This document shows positions 25,220-35,317 of a DNA stretch of 43,076 nt, piece by piece. The position numbers and the translations under genes were made by a program. The stretch is taken from NCBI RefSeq assembly GCF_003003775.1, contig NZ_PVWJ01000033.1:1-43076 (forward strand), given 5' to 3'. The DNA is from Merismopedia glauca CCAP 1448/3 (GTDB lineage Bacteria; Cyanobacteriota; Cyanobacteriia; Cyanobacteriales; CCAP-1448). Under the pieces are notes generated by a model. It was not told the DNA's origin. It saw only the letters and a list, made by a program, of their open reading frames with translations, and ran no database searches. Every line of letters starts with the position of its first letter. Position 1 is the stretch's first letter.

Positions 25220-27343
25220 TCACATCGTTTCCTGTAAATAAACAGGGTTGGTTAATGGCATAGCTGCATTAACTAAAGATAATAAAGGTCCAATTTGTTC
25301 TTGTCCATTTGTGGCTAATTCGCTATGACACAAGTAAACTCTTTCGTCTGTTCTCGCCAATAAATCTCGTAAAATACGCTTTAAACGAGCTTCATCAGTG
25401 GTTTGAGTATCTGTTAAAATCGCATTTCCTGGCTGTTTCAAATTATCTTGCAGAAATAGCGGCGCACCAAATAAAGTTGCAGCACCACCACTGAGCCACA
25501 GGGAAGAACCTGCATCAAGCCAAAATTGCCATTTGTGGGAGTTTTGACGAGAGCGGTATTGAAAAATGGTAGCAAGGGTAATAGCACGTCTGTTTGGCTC
25601 TAGATAGCTAATGGGGTAAGGATTGGCGGTAATGGTTCCTTGTTCGAGTAAGACAATTAATCGAGCGATGACAGTGTGAAGAGGAGTATCGGTGGCTAAG
25701 CGCTTGTTTACTTCCCAGTAGTGTTGAGCGGTTTCCATTAACCCTCGTAAGGCGGCTAATTGCTCGTAGGGTAGATGACTACCATTCCACAAAAATTCTT
25801 GAATGGCTCGATCTAGTAAGGCGACAAATGACGGGATGAGATGCATTTGGTGTTGCTGCTGCTGTTCTTCGATCCACTTCAAAATCCTTTCGTAAGCAGT
25901 TGTCGCTCGATATCCTAACCGATCCCAACGGGGAAAGGCTGTAACTGGCAATAACTTAGGTAATTCAAAATCTGGACAATAGCAGCTATCTACGATTAAT
26001 CCGGCTCTTACTGAGTCAATTTCTGGTGTATTAGTTTGATCGGCAGTATCTTGTACTCGATTACTCAATACTACTAACATTTCGGCTACGGCATCTTTTT
26101 CTACTAATCTGCCCAACCCAGGGTAAACTAGAGCCAAGAGGGTTAATAAAGCTCGGATGGCGGGATAACTAATGAGGGGTCTGCGATCGCTCACTGATTC
26201 AACCAATATCCCTGCGCTATTGAGCAGTTCTGTGAGGGTATAACGGGCGATCGCGTCTAATCCTGGGGTAATAATCGCGATTTCTGCTGGCGAAATGATG
26301 TCACGTTGGATAGCTTCACTAATGACTTGAACTGTTTGTCGTAAAAGTTCTCCTCTAGAGGTGGTTTGAATCGAACTTACCGCTACTGGTAAATTGGTAA
26401 ATGCACTCGGATCTGTGACTATTTCTAGAATTGATTCTCCTAAACTTTCTAACAGAGAATCAGGAGAGTCAGCAGCTAAATTTTCAATGCGACAGCGCTG
26501 GCTAAGTTCGTGTAAATAATCTGGATCGGCATTTAATCCCAACCGCACTGCACCATCGATATTGTAGGTGAACGCGCCAATACAGCCAAAATCTAGGAGA
26601 CGATCAAATAAATCTTTAGTTATCCCTGGATACTCATCTACATCATCAGCTAAGATAGCCGAATAGCGATCGCGCAACTGTTGCTGATACACCGGATTTG
26701 GCAATAAATTATGGGCATATAAATCGCAAATTAGCCCATAAGTCAATAATCCACGCTCTAAACACCAATTTTGCCACTTAACTAATAATTTTTCCGCCCA
26801 TTTCCAATCTGCTGGTGCGATCTGCTTATCTGATTCTTCTACTGCAAAACCAGCTTCTAAAACCGTAGAAATCTGACTAATTTCTACCCCACTACAACCT
26901 GCTAACTGTAACAAGTCTAGCAACCGTCGCACGCCACGATACTCATTGACACCCATTTCCTGTAGCTTACCCAACTCTAAATCGTCACGCCATAACCTAG
27001 TCGCGCAATCTTGTTCGGTTTCTGGACGCAAACGCAAGGGAAATTGAGCCGGAAAAGCCAGACTTTCAATCAATAAGGGCCAGTATAGACGCACCTCATC
27101 TTCAAAAAACCCCAAAGGAGTTTTCACAACGACTGGATACTTTCCTTGATATGCTGTGGCTAAACGATCTGCAAAGTGACGGCGACGTTCTTCATTTGCA
27201 GCCATCAGCAAAACTCCTGGAATTTGCCGCTTTGACTTCTTCTTTCCAGGCGTATTCTGCATCCACTCGCCAAAAGCCATTAGTAAACGAGTTGTCTTCC
27301 CAGTTCGACTACCACCATTTACCCAAACAGAATCAGAAAGCAC
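25220..27343 (-). CDS. UvrD/AddB-like superfamily 1 helicase-type protein
   Basis: A 707-residue cytoplasmic protein. Walker A GSRTGKTTRLL lies at residues 11-21. A Walker B-like AILADDVDEYPG near 230 matches the VDExQ position of UvrD-type enzymes. AIITPGLDAIARYTLTELLNSAGI (about 356-379) resembles the start of helicase domain 2 in UvrD/AddB/RecB proteins. A final VYLCHSELATNG (near 678) stands where motif VI would be, but lacks the usual arginine, so helicase activity is uncertain. Cyanobacterial homologues are often labelled recombinase family protein. The start is GTG at 27343. Role in recombination or repair is inferred only. Confidence 0.7.
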   Translation of the reverse strand: MLSDSVWVNGGSRTGKTTRLLMAFGEWMQNTPGKKKSKRQIPGVLLMAANEERRRHFADRLATAYQGKYPVVVKTPLGFFEDEVRLYWPLLIESLAFPAQFPLRLRPETEQDCATRLWRDDLELGKLQEMGVNEYRGVRRLLDLLQLAGCSGVEISQISTVLEAGFAVEESDKQIAPADWKWAEKLLVKWQNWCLERGLLTYGLICDLYAHNLLPNPVYQQQLRDRYSAILADDVDEYPGITKDLFDRLLDFGCIGAFTYNIDGAVRLGLNADPDYLHELSQRCRIENLAADSPDSLLESLGESILEIVTDPSAFTNLPVAVSSIQTTSRGELLRQTVQVISEAIQRDIISPAEIAIITPGLDAIARYTLTELLNSAGILVESVSDRRPLISYPAIRALLTLLALVYPGLGRLVEKDAVAEMLVVLSNRVQDTADQTNTPEIDSVRAGLIVDSCYCPDFELPKLLPVTAFPRWDRLGYRATTAYERILKWIEEQQQQHQMHLIPSFVALLDRAIQEFLWNGSHLPYEQLAALRGLMETAQHYWEVNKRLATDTPLHTVIARLIVLLEQGTITANPYPISYLEPNRRAITLATIFQYRSRQNSHKWQFWLDAGSSLWLSGGAATLFGAPLFLQDNLKQPGNAILTDTQTTDEARLKRILRDLLARTDERVYLCHSELATNGQEQIGPLLSLVNAAMPLTNPVYLQETM

Positions 27344-27400
27344 GAATTATCCTTTGATTAATTTGCTAATATACCACTTACATGAAGTCAGAAGTCAGTC

Positions 27401-27429
27401 GTAGAGACGTAGCAGTGCTACGTCTGTAC
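27401..27429. repeat. Palindromic repeat, GACGTAGCAGTGCTACGTC family
   Basis: A 29-bp inverted repeat in the opposite orientation to the other copies (centre AGCAGTGCT), flanked by GAAGTCA/GAAGTCAG heptamer-type units. Lies between the divergent helicase and pcxA genes. Confidence 0.85.
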
Positions 27430-27536
27430 AGAAGTCAGAAGTAATTATCAAGGGGAGAATTAAAGAGGATGATAATTGTTAATTTAATTCTACTTCTGCT
27501 ATATGGCAATCAACTAAATTTGGCAAAAAACTAGAT

Positions 27537-28874
27537 ATGGAGATATCGGGACTGATACCATTTAAATCTTCGTGGCGTAAAGCTAGTCAGTGGTTATATC
27601 AAACTCCTGAAAGATCTTTAGATCAAGCTTACAGTGCAGCCTTAAAAATTAAAGCTTTAGAGGATGAGCATTTTGGCGGTAAGAAAGTATCTATCGAAGG
27701 TAGTGAATATGGAGATAGTCTCAATGCTTATTTTTTAGCAGAATTAAGGAAATATCTCAACATTGCTAAAGTAAGATTAGTAGAATTTAGAACTAGTCGC
27801 TCTTTAATTACTAATAATGATGCTCTCAAAGGAGAACTTCAACCTCCCAATCTAAATTTAGAAGATAAACAAACAGAAGAAGTTATTATTGAGAAACTCA
27901 AGTTTATCGATAGTGCGATCGCCAGATATACTTCTAAATCAACTCAACTAGTTCCAGTTAGTCAAAATCTGACAAATAAGTTAGAAAAAACCACTAATTC
28001 AAGCCAATCCAGCAGCAATAAACCAGACAAACTCAATACCCCAGATAATTTTAAAAATAGAGATGTCGAAACTGTCTCCGACAAAACTAAGATAGTACCC
28101 AGAACCATACTAGGAACCTTAAGGCGGATCAAACGAGAATTAGACCCCGAAGCTGAAGAAAAGGTAGTTACCAACTTCCGCAAATCGAAAAACAAAACTG
28201 TTATTTCTCTGCGCTTTCTGCTTTTATTAATTCTCATCCCCCTCCTAGTTCACCAAATTAGTAAAGCTACGATTGTCGGACCGTTAGTTGATAAATTTAG
28301 GGTGGAACAGAATGCAGAAGTATTTTTAAATGTGGATTTACAAGAGGAAGCTTTTAGGGAATGGGAACGATACGAAAAAGAAATTAAATTTAAGACTATG
28401 TTAGGGATAATTCCCCAACTTAATCCCGAAGAAATGGAGGAAAAAGTTAAGGAAAGAGTTGAAGAAATTAAAACAGAATATGCTCAAAAAAGTGCAGATG
28501 CAGTCAAAAATGTCTTTGCCGATATGTTCTCTTTGCTTGGTTTCGCCCTTGTAATTGTTACTAACAAGAAAGAGATTGCTATTTTTAAATCTTTCATTGA
28601 TGAAATAGTCTACGGTTTAAGCGATAGCGCTAAAGCTTTTATTATCATTTTGCTGACAGATATTTTTGTCGGTTACCACTCACCTCACGGTTGGGAAGTA
28701 GTGTTGACAAGTATATCTAGACATTTAGGATTACCAGAAAATGAAGAATTTAACTTCCTATTTATCGCGACTTTTCCCGTGATTTTAGATACTATTTTCA
28801 AATATTGGATCTTCCGCTACCTGAACCGAATTTCGCCTTCTGCTGTGGCTACATATCGAAACATGAATGAGTAA
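27537..28874 (+). CDS. pcxA: Proton extrusion protein PcxA (CemA family)
   Basis: Membrane protein needed for light-induced proton extrusion; the plastid homologue is CemA (Ycf10), found in the chloroplast envelope. 445 residues. The soluble N-terminal half has the cyanobacterial start (SSWRKASQWLYQTPERSLDQ). The C-terminal half carries about four membrane helices: ISLRFLLLLILIPLLVHQIS, AVKNVFADMFSLLGFALVIV, AKAFIIILLTDIFVGYH and FNFLFIATFPVILDTIFKYW. It ends YLNRISPSAVATYRNMNE, the conserved CemA tail. The ATG at 27537 lacks a strong ribosome binding site but is the family start. A monocistronic unit. Confidence 0.95.
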   Translation: MEISGLIPFKSSWRKASQWLYQTPERSLDQAYSAALKIKALEDEHFGGKKVSIEGSEYGDSLNAYFLAELRKYLNIAKVRLVEFRTSRSLITNNDALKGELQPPNLNLEDKQTEEVIIEKLKFIDSAIARYTSKSTQLVPVSQNLTNKLEKTTNSSQSSSNKPDKLNTPDNFKNRDVETVSDKTKIVPRTILGTLRRIKRELDPEAEEKVVTNFRKSKNKTVISLRFLLLLILIPLLVHQISKATIVGPLVDKFRVEQNAEVFLNVDLQEEAFREWERYEKEIKFKTMLGIIPQLNPEEMEEKVKERVEEIKTEYAQKSADAVKNVFADMFSLLGFALVIVTNKKEIAIFKSFIDEIVYGLSDSAKAFIIILLTDIFVGYHSPHGWEVVLTSISRHLGLPENEEFNFLFIATFPVILDTIFKYWIFRYLNRISPSAVATYRNMNE

Positions 28875-29010
28875 GGAGTAAGGAGTAAAACTTGGAATAG
28901 ATACATTTAGCTATTCTAAAGGCTACTTATCCAGATTTTAAGCGGAAAATTCTCATATTTACCGGAATATAAGACTCAAATTCTACCATTTTGGGACTTA
29001 TGCAAGAGAT

Positions 29011-30885
29011 CTATTCTACAGTTACCGATTTGGCTAAATTTCTGGGTTGATCCACATCTAAACCGCGACGAGCCGCTATATGATAAGCCAGAAGTTGTAA
29101 AGGGATTACTGTCAAAATTGGGGACAGAAGTTCATCAACTGGAGGAACTGGCAAGATTTTATCGAATATTTCCGCAGCTTCCTCATCATTTAACTGGGTG
29201 ACACCGATTAACTCTGAATCTCTAGCTTTGGCTTCTTGAGCATTAGATAAAGCCTTTTCATAAACCTTACCAGGAATAGCGATCGAGACTACGGGCACTT
29301 TGGCATCTAATAGGGCAATAGGACCGTGTTTCAGTTCTCCTGAAGGATACCCTTCAGCGTGAATGTAACTAATCTCCTTGAGCTTCAGCGCCCCCTCTAA
29401 GGCAATGGGGAAACTAATCCCTCTGCCTACAAAAATAAAGTCGGTAGTATCCACGTAACTATGAGCTAATTCCTCAATGTAGCGCTCTTGACTTTCTAAA
29501 ATCAGTTCCATTTGAGCGGGTAGCTGTTGCAAACCGCCTAGCATCTTCTCTATTTCAGTGGTTGAAAGGCTTTGGCGATGAGCCGCAAAATCCAAAGTTA
29601 AGCAATAAAATGCCATCAATTGAGCCACAAAAGATTTAGTCGCTGCTACCCCTATTTCAATCCCCCCATGAGTATCAATGATGTGGGGTACAAGTTGGGC
29701 GAGGGAACTTTCTGGTCTATTGGTAATTCCTAATAAACGAGCTTGCCAACGAGGTTCTTTATCTGCACGCCGTTGCTGTTCCATTGTCAAAGCCGCTAGA
29801 GTATCAGCAGTTTCTCCTGATTGACTAATCCCAATGGTGAGGGTGTTGGGAGTTAGTGGGGGTGGTGCATAACGAAATTCAGAGGCGTAATGAACGTTAG
29901 TGGGAATCCCCGCTAATTGCTCTAATAAGTATTTTCCGACTAAAGCTGCGTGCCAACTAGTACCGCAAGCAACTATTTGAATTTGTTGTACTTCAGAAAA
30001 TAGTTCGCTGGGTAAACCTAAATTAATGGGCGATGTACCTGCTTCCGATTGCCATCCTGAACTGAGATATGCTTCTAAACAAGCCCTGACGACTCCTGGT
30101 TGCTCGTAAATTTCTTTGAGCATGAAGTGGCGGAACCCTTGTTTTTCCACCATAACGGGGTTCCAGTTGAGGGTGCGAGGGGCTTTGCGAAGTTTGTCTC
30201 CTGCAAAGTTATAAACTTCGACTCCTAGAGGAGTAATTCGAGCTAATTCGCCATTTTCTAGGGGTAGTATAGCTTTGGTATATTGCACCAAGGCAGGAGT
30301 ATCAGAAGCACAGAAAAACTCGCCTTGACCAAATCCAATTACTAATGGGGCTTGTTGCCGAGCTACAATTAATTCATCGGGATAGTCTGCACAGATAGCT
30401 GCGATCGCAAATGCTCCTTTTAAATCGTTTACAGCTTGTCTGACAGCATCTAAAAAGGAGTTGCCACTGACAGATAAATAGTCGGCAATCAGATGAGGAA
30501 TGACTTCTGTATCGGTTTCCGAGCGAAATTCATGACCTTTCGCTTTCAGTTTACTTCTGAGATCGCGATAGTTTTCAATAATTCCGTTTTGAACTACAGC
30601 TAAGCGCCTATTTGTGTCTGTATGCGGATGAGCGTTGTATTCTTCTGGTTTCCCGTGAGTTGCCCAGCGAGTATGCCCAATCCCAAGCCTAGCTGGATTA
30701 TTTAGGCTTTCGAGCTTTTCTTGCAGGTTGCAGAGTTTACCTTTAGCCCGAACGCAGTCTAAATTCCCTTCGCTAACTGTAGCTACCCCAGCAGAGTCGT
30801 AGCCTCTATACTCTAGCTTTTCCAGTCCGGCTAGCAGAATTTCGGTGGCGGCTCTAGTCCCGATGTATCCTACAATACCGCACAT
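29011..30885 (-). CDS. glmS: Glutamine--fructose-6-phosphate aminotransferase (isomerizing)
   Basis: Makes glucosamine-6-phosphate from fructose-6-phosphate and glutamine, the first step to UDP-GlcNAc for peptidoglycan and glycans. 624 residues. N-terminal Ntn glutamine amidotransferase with nucleophile Cys2 (MCGIVGYIGTRAA) and the EYRGYDSAG and GHTRWATHGKP motifs. Two SIS sugar-isomerase domains follow (CGTSWHAALVGKYLLEQ and GRGISFPIALEGALKLKE). The C-terminus ends PRNLAKSVTVE, as in the family. No glmS ribozyme was recognised in the leader. It is divergent from nothing close; 380 bases separate it from the upstream same-strand hydrolase gene. Confidence 0.97.
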   Translation of the reverse strand: MCGIVGYIGTRAATEILLAGLEKLEYRGYDSAGVATVSEGNLDCVRAKGKLCNLQEKLESLNNPARLGIGHTRWATHGKPEEYNAHPHTDTNRRLAVVQNGIIENYRDLRSKLKAKGHEFRSETDTEVIPHLIADYLSVSGNSFLDAVRQAVNDLKGAFAIAAICADYPDELIVARQQAPLVIGFGQGEFFCASDTPALVQYTKAILPLENGELARITPLGVEVYNFAGDKLRKAPRTLNWNPVMVEKQGFRHFMLKEIYEQPGVVRACLEAYLSSGWQSEAGTSPINLGLPSELFSEVQQIQIVACGTSWHAALVGKYLLEQLAGIPTNVHYASEFRYAPPPLTPNTLTIGISQSGETADTLAALTMEQQRRADKEPRWQARLLGITNRPESSLAQLVPHIIDTHGGIEIGVAATKSFVAQLMAFYCLTLDFAAHRQSLSTTEIEKMLGGLQQLPAQMELILESQERYIEELAHSYVDTTDFIFVGRGISFPIALEGALKLKEISYIHAEGYPSGELKHGPIALLDAKVPVVSIAIPGKVYEKALSNAQEAKARDSELIGVTQLNDEEAAEIFDKILPVPPVDELLSPILTVIPLQLLAYHIAARRGLDVDQPRNLAKSVTVE

Positions 30886-31265
30886 TCCAGCTTACTCCTC
30901 ACTAGAAAAAATTAACTTAACTGTCAACCAACCTGATCGCACTAGGTTGCAACATAGCTTACTACGGTACTTGGGGATCTCAAAAACGTCAAGGGCGATC
31001 GCTCATTTTTGTCAAGTTACCTGCTTGTGACTTGGTTTAACTCTCTCCTAATTTGGTTAATCTATCCATTACTGCTTCAAATTTGGCATCTAACACCAGT
31101 TCACCTCAAAGATGCGATAAATCTTGGGTAGGGGCGCAATGCATTGCGCCCCTAAAGATAATTTATATGTGGCAAGTATTTAATGATTTGGTATAACAAT
31201 TGAACAGTTAGCTTCTGCAAATCTATCCTTTCTTCCCTTCTTCCCTCTTCCCTCTTCCTTCTTCC
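30886..31265. other. 380-bp gap upstream of glmS
   Basis: Contains a HIP1 site near 30995, an inverted MITE copy (31094-31193) and a TTCTTCC/TTCCCTC heptamer run (about 31227-31266). No gene seen. The glmS promoter must lie between the MITE and 30885. Confidence 0.6.
31094..31193 (-). mobile_element. Palindromic MITE copy (d), inverted
   Basis: Reverse complement reads TACCAAATCATTAAATACTT at the left and GGTGAACTGG at the right, with the perfect 26-bp palindrome at 31129-31154. The palindrome centre is CAATGCATTG instead of CAAAGCTTTG, a paired change that keeps the palindrome. Confidence 0.85.
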
Positions 31266-32765
31266 CTATGGTCTACAACTTTGTCTTTCTTGCGTAAACT
31301 TGGGTTCTTGCCAAGAAAAAGCAAAATGGCTCACAGATTCTACTTTAGGACTAAATTGACGCAAGCTTGCCATTTGAGTTTCTAAAGGGGGTTTATTATT
31401 CCATTTTTTGCCCCAAACTCCCGCTAAGACCGGAGAAACGCGAGTCTGTGAGGTTGCCTGCTGCAAGACTCGTTGCAGTTGCTCAGAGATACAAGCACTA
31501 CTGTTACAAACGGCATACAACATCGGATGCCATTCCATATTTTTCGGAAACCGATCCCAGGGCTGTAAGCGAGAATCATAGCCAGTTTGCCTGACTGGTT
31601 GGTTTGCATCTGGGAAAAATACGGCTCCAGTAATCAATCCTTGCTTTTGAACGGGATACATGGCTGTAGCTAAAAAGTCTAACACTCCTTGAGCAGCATG
31701 AGCGACACTTAATTGCCATAGTTCCCACTGCCATACAGGTTGTCTGGCTTCTGGAGGTAATTGCATTTCCTGTGGCGCTGGATTGCGACCTTGCCACAGT
31801 GGAGAACCTTCACTGGGGTATAGTTGGTCTAATTGTCTGACATCCCCTGCGGTGATGTAACCGCGACTGGCGAATCTTCGGATTAGATCTTTGCCTTTGT
31901 TATTTAATCCACGGTTGTAAAGAGCATTGAAAGCAGCATCACCATAAATCCACAAGTCTTGAACTTTGCTGACGACTGAATTACTACCTTCTCCACGGGG
32001 ATAGCGGATATAGTCAAATAAAACCCCATCTGGTCGTCTGCGAAGGACGGATTTGACTAGTTTGTTATAGTCGGTTTTGGCTTGCAGGTTGTAGGGATCG
32101 ACAAAAGCTTGAGAACCTTCAGAAGTGGTGATGACGGCGGTTTCTCCTTTGCCATTACGAGCGATCGCACCTTGTCTATCTGGGCGCAAGGAGTAGGTAT
32201 AACCGAAGTTCATGCTAAACATCCAAGCGTAGACTTTTAAGCCCCTTTCTCGCCCTTTTTGAATGGCTTGGGCTAACAAATCGGCTCTTTCTTGTCCTGG
32301 CGATCGCACTACAGAGGGCCAAGGAGTTGGATTATCTGCCACTGGGAGCAATACTTGACTGTCTCCTAGCACTTCTACATAAACTTTGTTATAGCCACGA
32401 TTGACAATCCGATCTAAAATTTCCTCAATGTATCCAGGTCTGAGATCGCAAGCATAAAGCCGCAACCAAATTCCTTGAGATGGAGGCCAAGTTTGACGGC
32501 GACATTCTTGTAAGTCTTGGGCGTGGTTTTTGAGCAGTTTTTGATAGCGAGTTCTGGCGTTGCGATTCCCTTGTAAAGAAGAATTGAGTAACTGGTGTTT
32601 TTGGGCGATCGCGTCTTTTACTTGTTGACAGTAACCCAGGGTTTTGGCTTGACTCAAGGGAATTTTCCCTCCTATTTGGAAGAGGGTGCTACCTAGCAGC
32701 AATCCAATCCATAAATGCCTTTTCAATCGGTATTGATTCCCAAATAAAAGTTTATTTATCAACAT
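31266..32765 (-). CDS. Family 10-like glycosyl hydrolase (GHL10), secreted
   Basis: A 499-residue protein with an N-terminal basic segment and hydrophobic helix (HLWIGLLLGSTLFQIGG, about 18-34) acting as signal or anchor. The catalytic-type TIM barrel shows GIWLRLYACDLRPGYIEEIL, YVEVLGDSQVLLPV, GLKVYAWMFSMNFGY and the acidic strand DGVLFDYIRYPRGEG typical of the GHL10 (COG1649-type) family. A helical region near 45-95 precedes the barrel. Activity on envelope polysaccharide is likely but not shown. The stop lies at the edge of a heptamer repeat. No operon partner apart from a possible link to psb27 upstream (159 bases away). Confidence 0.85.
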   Translation of the reverse strand: MLINKLLFGNQYRLKRHLWIGLLLGSTLFQIGGKIPLSQAKTLGYCQQVKDAIAQKHQLLNSSLQGNRNARTRYQKLLKNHAQDLQECRRQTWPPSQGIWLRLYACDLRPGYIEEILDRIVNRGYNKVYVEVLGDSQVLLPVADNPTPWPSVVRSPGQERADLLAQAIQKGRERGLKVYAWMFSMNFGYTYSLRPDRQGAIARNGKGETAVITTSEGSQAFVDPYNLQAKTDYNKLVKSVLRRRPDGVLFDYIRYPRGEGSNSVVSKVQDLWIYGDAAFNALYNRGLNNKGKDLIRRFASRGYITAGDVRQLDQLYPSEGSPLWQGRNPAPQEMQLPPEARQPVWQWELWQLSVAHAAQGVLDFLATAMYPVQKQGLITGAVFFPDANQPVRQTGYDSRLQPWDRFPKNMEWHPMLYAVCNSSACISEQLQRVLQQATSQTRVSPVLAGVWGKKWNNKPPLETQMASLRQFSPKVESVSHFAFSWQEPKFTQERQSCRP

Positions 32766-32890
32766 TTAGCTTGAAACAACTATATATTTTCTTGGTTATT
32801 GTAAACGACTTATAGACGAGACAAAACCGGGACGATCGGGGTTCCCGGTTTATGAGGGACTGCGGACTGGGGATTTTGTATTCCTCTTAA

Positions 32891-32921
32891 CTTCTGACTT
32901 CTGACTTCTGACTTCTGACTT
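32891..32921. repeat. CTTCTGA heptamer tandem repeat
   Basis: More than four tandem CTTCTGA units directly downstream of psb27, ending 2 bases from its stop. Confidence 0.85.
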
Positions 32922-32923
32922 AT

Positions 32924-33325
32924 TTAAGATCCTCGCTTCAAAGCGGCTTCTGCTTGAGCAAATTCTTGAGCTAGGCGATCTTTGAGTTTTTGGGGTAAAG
33001 GACGATTGGGATATGATGTATAGTGAGCCGCCAAAGAATTTAAAGCGGTGCGTAAGGTGGTAAACGAACTCAACCTAGATAAATTATCATCCCGACGGTA
33101 TAAGGCAGCATAATCGTTAATGCTTTGTTTAGCTATGCCTTGAGCCGCAGATTTGTCAGGAGAGTCGTCAGGCAGATCGACTGCTGTTCTTAAGTTTTGC
33201 AGTAAGGTCAGAGTATCTTGGTTGTAATTACCTACCATGCCTGCGGGGGTATCAGTACCGCAACCAGAGATGGCGATCGCTATTACTAGTACTAAAGCTA
33301 GTAAACTTGACAAGTAACGCTTCAT
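32924..33325 (-). CDS. psb27: Photosystem II assembly lipoprotein Psb27
   Basis: Thylakoid-lumen lipoprotein that binds CP43 in immature photosystem II and keeps the Mn cluster site accessible during assembly and repair. 133 residues. A signal peptide with lipobox AISGC (lipidated Cys22) is followed by the four-helix Psb27 domain (YNQDTLTLLQNLRTAVDLPDD, NDYAALYRRDD, FTTLRTALNSLAAHYTSYPN, LPQKLKDRLAQEFAQAEAAL). It is 108 bases downstream of pstB on the same strand, but with its own start context. Lipidation would need LspA, encoded at 89-556. Confidence 0.96.
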   Translation of the reverse strand: MKRYLSSLLALVLVIAIAISGCGTDTPAGMVGNYNQDTLTLLQNLRTAVDLPDDSPDKSAAQGIAKQSINDYAALYRRDDNLSRLSSFTTLRTALNSLAAHYTSYPNRPLPQKLKDRLAQEFAQAEAALKRGS

Positions 33326-33433
33326 AAGTATTTCTTTCGGTGGAGACAGACAAAAACTAATAAGTCGTCCCCATTTTTGTTGACGACTAACTTCGATCCT
33401 ATAACGGATTGTTACCCCCAGGTAAAGCTATTT

Positions 33434-34261
33434 TTAGCCGAATCTACCACTAACGTATTCTTGGGTAGCTTGTTCTTTGGGATTTTGGAAGATATTTTCA
33501 GTGCTGTCGAACTCTCCTAAATAGCCTGTACGTCCGCCTTTTTCTAAGGTGACATTGAAAAATGCTGTCATATCGGATACCCGCGTCGCTTGCTGCATAT
33601 TGTGGGTGACGATAATGATGGTATATTGCGCTTTCAGTTCTTGGATTAACTCTTCCACGCGGATAGTGGAAATGGGATCTAGAGCCGAACAAGGTTCATC
33701 CATCAAAATAACTTCGGGTTGAACAGCTATAGCTCTAGCAATACACAATCTTTGCTGTTGTCCGCCAGAAAGAGATAATCCACTTTGCTTGAGTTTATCT
33801 TTTGCTTCATCCCATAATGCTGCTTTTCGCAAGCTTTTTTCGACCAATTCGTCCATATTACCGCGATAGCCGTTAATTCTGGCTCCAAAAGCAATATTTT
33901 CGTAGATGGATTTAGAAAAGGGATTCGGTTTTTGGAATACCATTCCAATCCGACGGCGTACTTCTTCAATTTTGCGGTCAAATTTTGAGTCGTGAAGGTT
34001 TTCTCCATGAAACTCGATTCTACCTTCTACCTTGGCTCCTGGAATCAGATCGTTCATCCGGTTAAAGCATCTGAGTAAGGTGCTTTTACCGCAACCAGAA
34101 GGACCAATGAAAGCCGTAACTTTATTTTGCGGAATATTGATATATGTGTCTTTTAATGCTAAGAAAGAACCATAATAAACCCTAACTTTTTCGGCGGCTA
34201 AAGCTACTGGGTGAGAGATAGGTTGTTCTAGAGACTGAAGACTAGAGTAATTAGATGTCAT
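33434..34261 (-). CDS. pstB: Phosphate ABC transporter ATP-binding protein PstB
   Basis: Cytoplasmic ATPase of the high-affinity phosphate importer PstSCAB. 275 residues. Walker [20 protein letters not shown], the ABC signature [15 protein letters not shown], Walker [14 protein letters not shown] and the switch His in [16 protein letters not shown] are visible. The C-terminal [16 protein letters not shown] is typical of PstB. Last gene of the pst unit, 56 bases after pstA. Confidence 0.97.
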   Translation of the reverse strand: MTSNYSSLQSLEQPISHPVALAAEKVRVYYGSFLALKDTYINIPQNKVTAFIGPSGCGKSTLLRCFNRMNDLIPGAKVEGRIEFHGENLHDSKFDRKIEEVRRRIGMVFQKPNPFSKSIYENIAFGARINGYRGNMDELVEKSLRKAALWDEAKDKLKQSGLSLSGGQQQRLCIARAIAVQPEVILMDEPCSALDPISTIRVEELIQELKAQYTIIIVTHNMQQATRVSDMTAFFNVTLEKGGRTGYLGEFDSTENIFQNPKEQATQEYVSGRFG

Positions 34262-34317
34262 AAATGCCTTGTCGTCAAAAATTCCTGGTATGTGATTAAC
34301 TGTGAGTAAATTTTGCT

Positions 34318-35241
34318 TCAGTTGCGACCTTGTTGGAATTTATTACGTAGATAGATAGCTATTCCATTCATAAAAAGTAGCACTACCATTAATATTACAA
34401 TTCCGGCTGCCGCATTAGTGTGAAATTCTTCCTCGGCGCGAGAAACCCAGTTAAAAATTTGCAATGGTAAGGCGGTAAATTGACTTTGTAAGTCTTTGGG
34501 CAGAAAAGTAACAAAGGTAGCTGCACCAACGACAATCAAAGGAGCAGTTTCCCCAATTGCCCTAGATAGAGCTAAAATTGTCCCAGTCATAATCCCAGGT
34601 AATGCCAGAGGGAAAATATGTTCCCTAATCACCTGCCAGCGAGTTGCTCCTAAAGCAAATCCAGCTTGACGCAAACTAGAGGGGATTGCTCGTAGGGTTT
34701 CGCGGGTGGTGATGATGATGATTGGTAAAATTAGTAAAGCTAAAGTCATAGCTCCTGCCAGTATACTACGTCCCCCAGTTAAGGGTTCCATAATTCGGAC
34801 AAAAACTTGCAATCCCAACATTCCGTAAATAATGGAAGGGACACCCGCTAAGTTAGCAATGTTGATTTCAATGATGCGGGAAATCCAGTCATCTGGAGCA
34901 TATTCTTCTAGATAAATTCCGGCTCCCACTCCTAAAGGAAAAGCAATTGAGGCGGTTAAACCTAATAACCATAAAGTTCCAATTAAAGCTGGTTTAATTC
35001 CTGCTTGTAAAGGTCTGCGGGAAGGGAAATTGTTGATAAAATCACCTGTGAGCCTTGGCCAAGCATCTGCTACAGTATCAATTAGTAAAGCAGCTAGAAC
35101 GATTAAACCGATCGCTGTAGCTACCCAAGTGGCGATCGCAAATATGCGATCGTAAGTATGACGTTTGTCTAGAGAAACATTGAATAATAGACTTGGATCT
35201 ATTTCTTGATTACTGCTGTTTATGGGATTGTGGGCTGACAT
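34318..35241 (-). CDS. pstA: Phosphate ABC transporter permease PstA
   Basis: One of the two membrane subunits forming the phosphate channel. 307 residues with six predicted helices. The permease coupling motif appears as [31 protein letters not shown] and later [31 protein letters not shown]. The N-terminal extension of about 30 polar residues is usual in cyanobacteria. Between pstC and pstA lie two heptamer repeats, which widen the spacing to 101 bases without breaking the operon order. Confidence 0.96.
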   Translation of the reverse strand: MSAHNPINSSNQEIDPSLLFNVSLDKRHTYDRIFAIATWVATAIGLIVLAALLIDTVADAWPRLTGDFINNFPSRRPLQAGIKPALIGTLWLLGLTASIAFPLGVGAGIYLEEYAPDDWISRIIEINIANLAGVPSIIYGMLGLQVFVRIMEPLTGGRSILAGAMTLALLILPIIIITTRETLRAIPSSLRQAGFALGATRWQVIREHIFPLALPGIMTGTILALSRAIGETAPLIVVGAATFVTFLPKDLQSQFTALPLQIFNWVSRAEEEFHTNAAAGIVILMVVLLFMNGIAIYLRNKFQQGRN

Positions 35242-35251
35242 CGTTTTGGTA

Positions 35252-35277
35252 ATTGTTGATTGTTGATTGTTGATTGG
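35252..35277. repeat. TTGTTGA heptamer tandem repeat inside the pst operon
   Basis: Three to four tandem GATTGTT units 10 bases upstream of the pstA start. Confidence 0.8.
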
Positions 35278-35317
35278 GGAGATAGTTTTGTGTTCAATCT
35301 TCTACCTTGTCTCCTGA

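Noticed and set aside
30886-30960. Possible glmS ribozyme or Yfr1-like motif (ACTCCTCACT) upstream of glmS.
   Set aside because: The match to the Yfr1 core is incomplete, no ribozyme core is recognisable, and the glmS ribozyme is not known from cyanobacteria.
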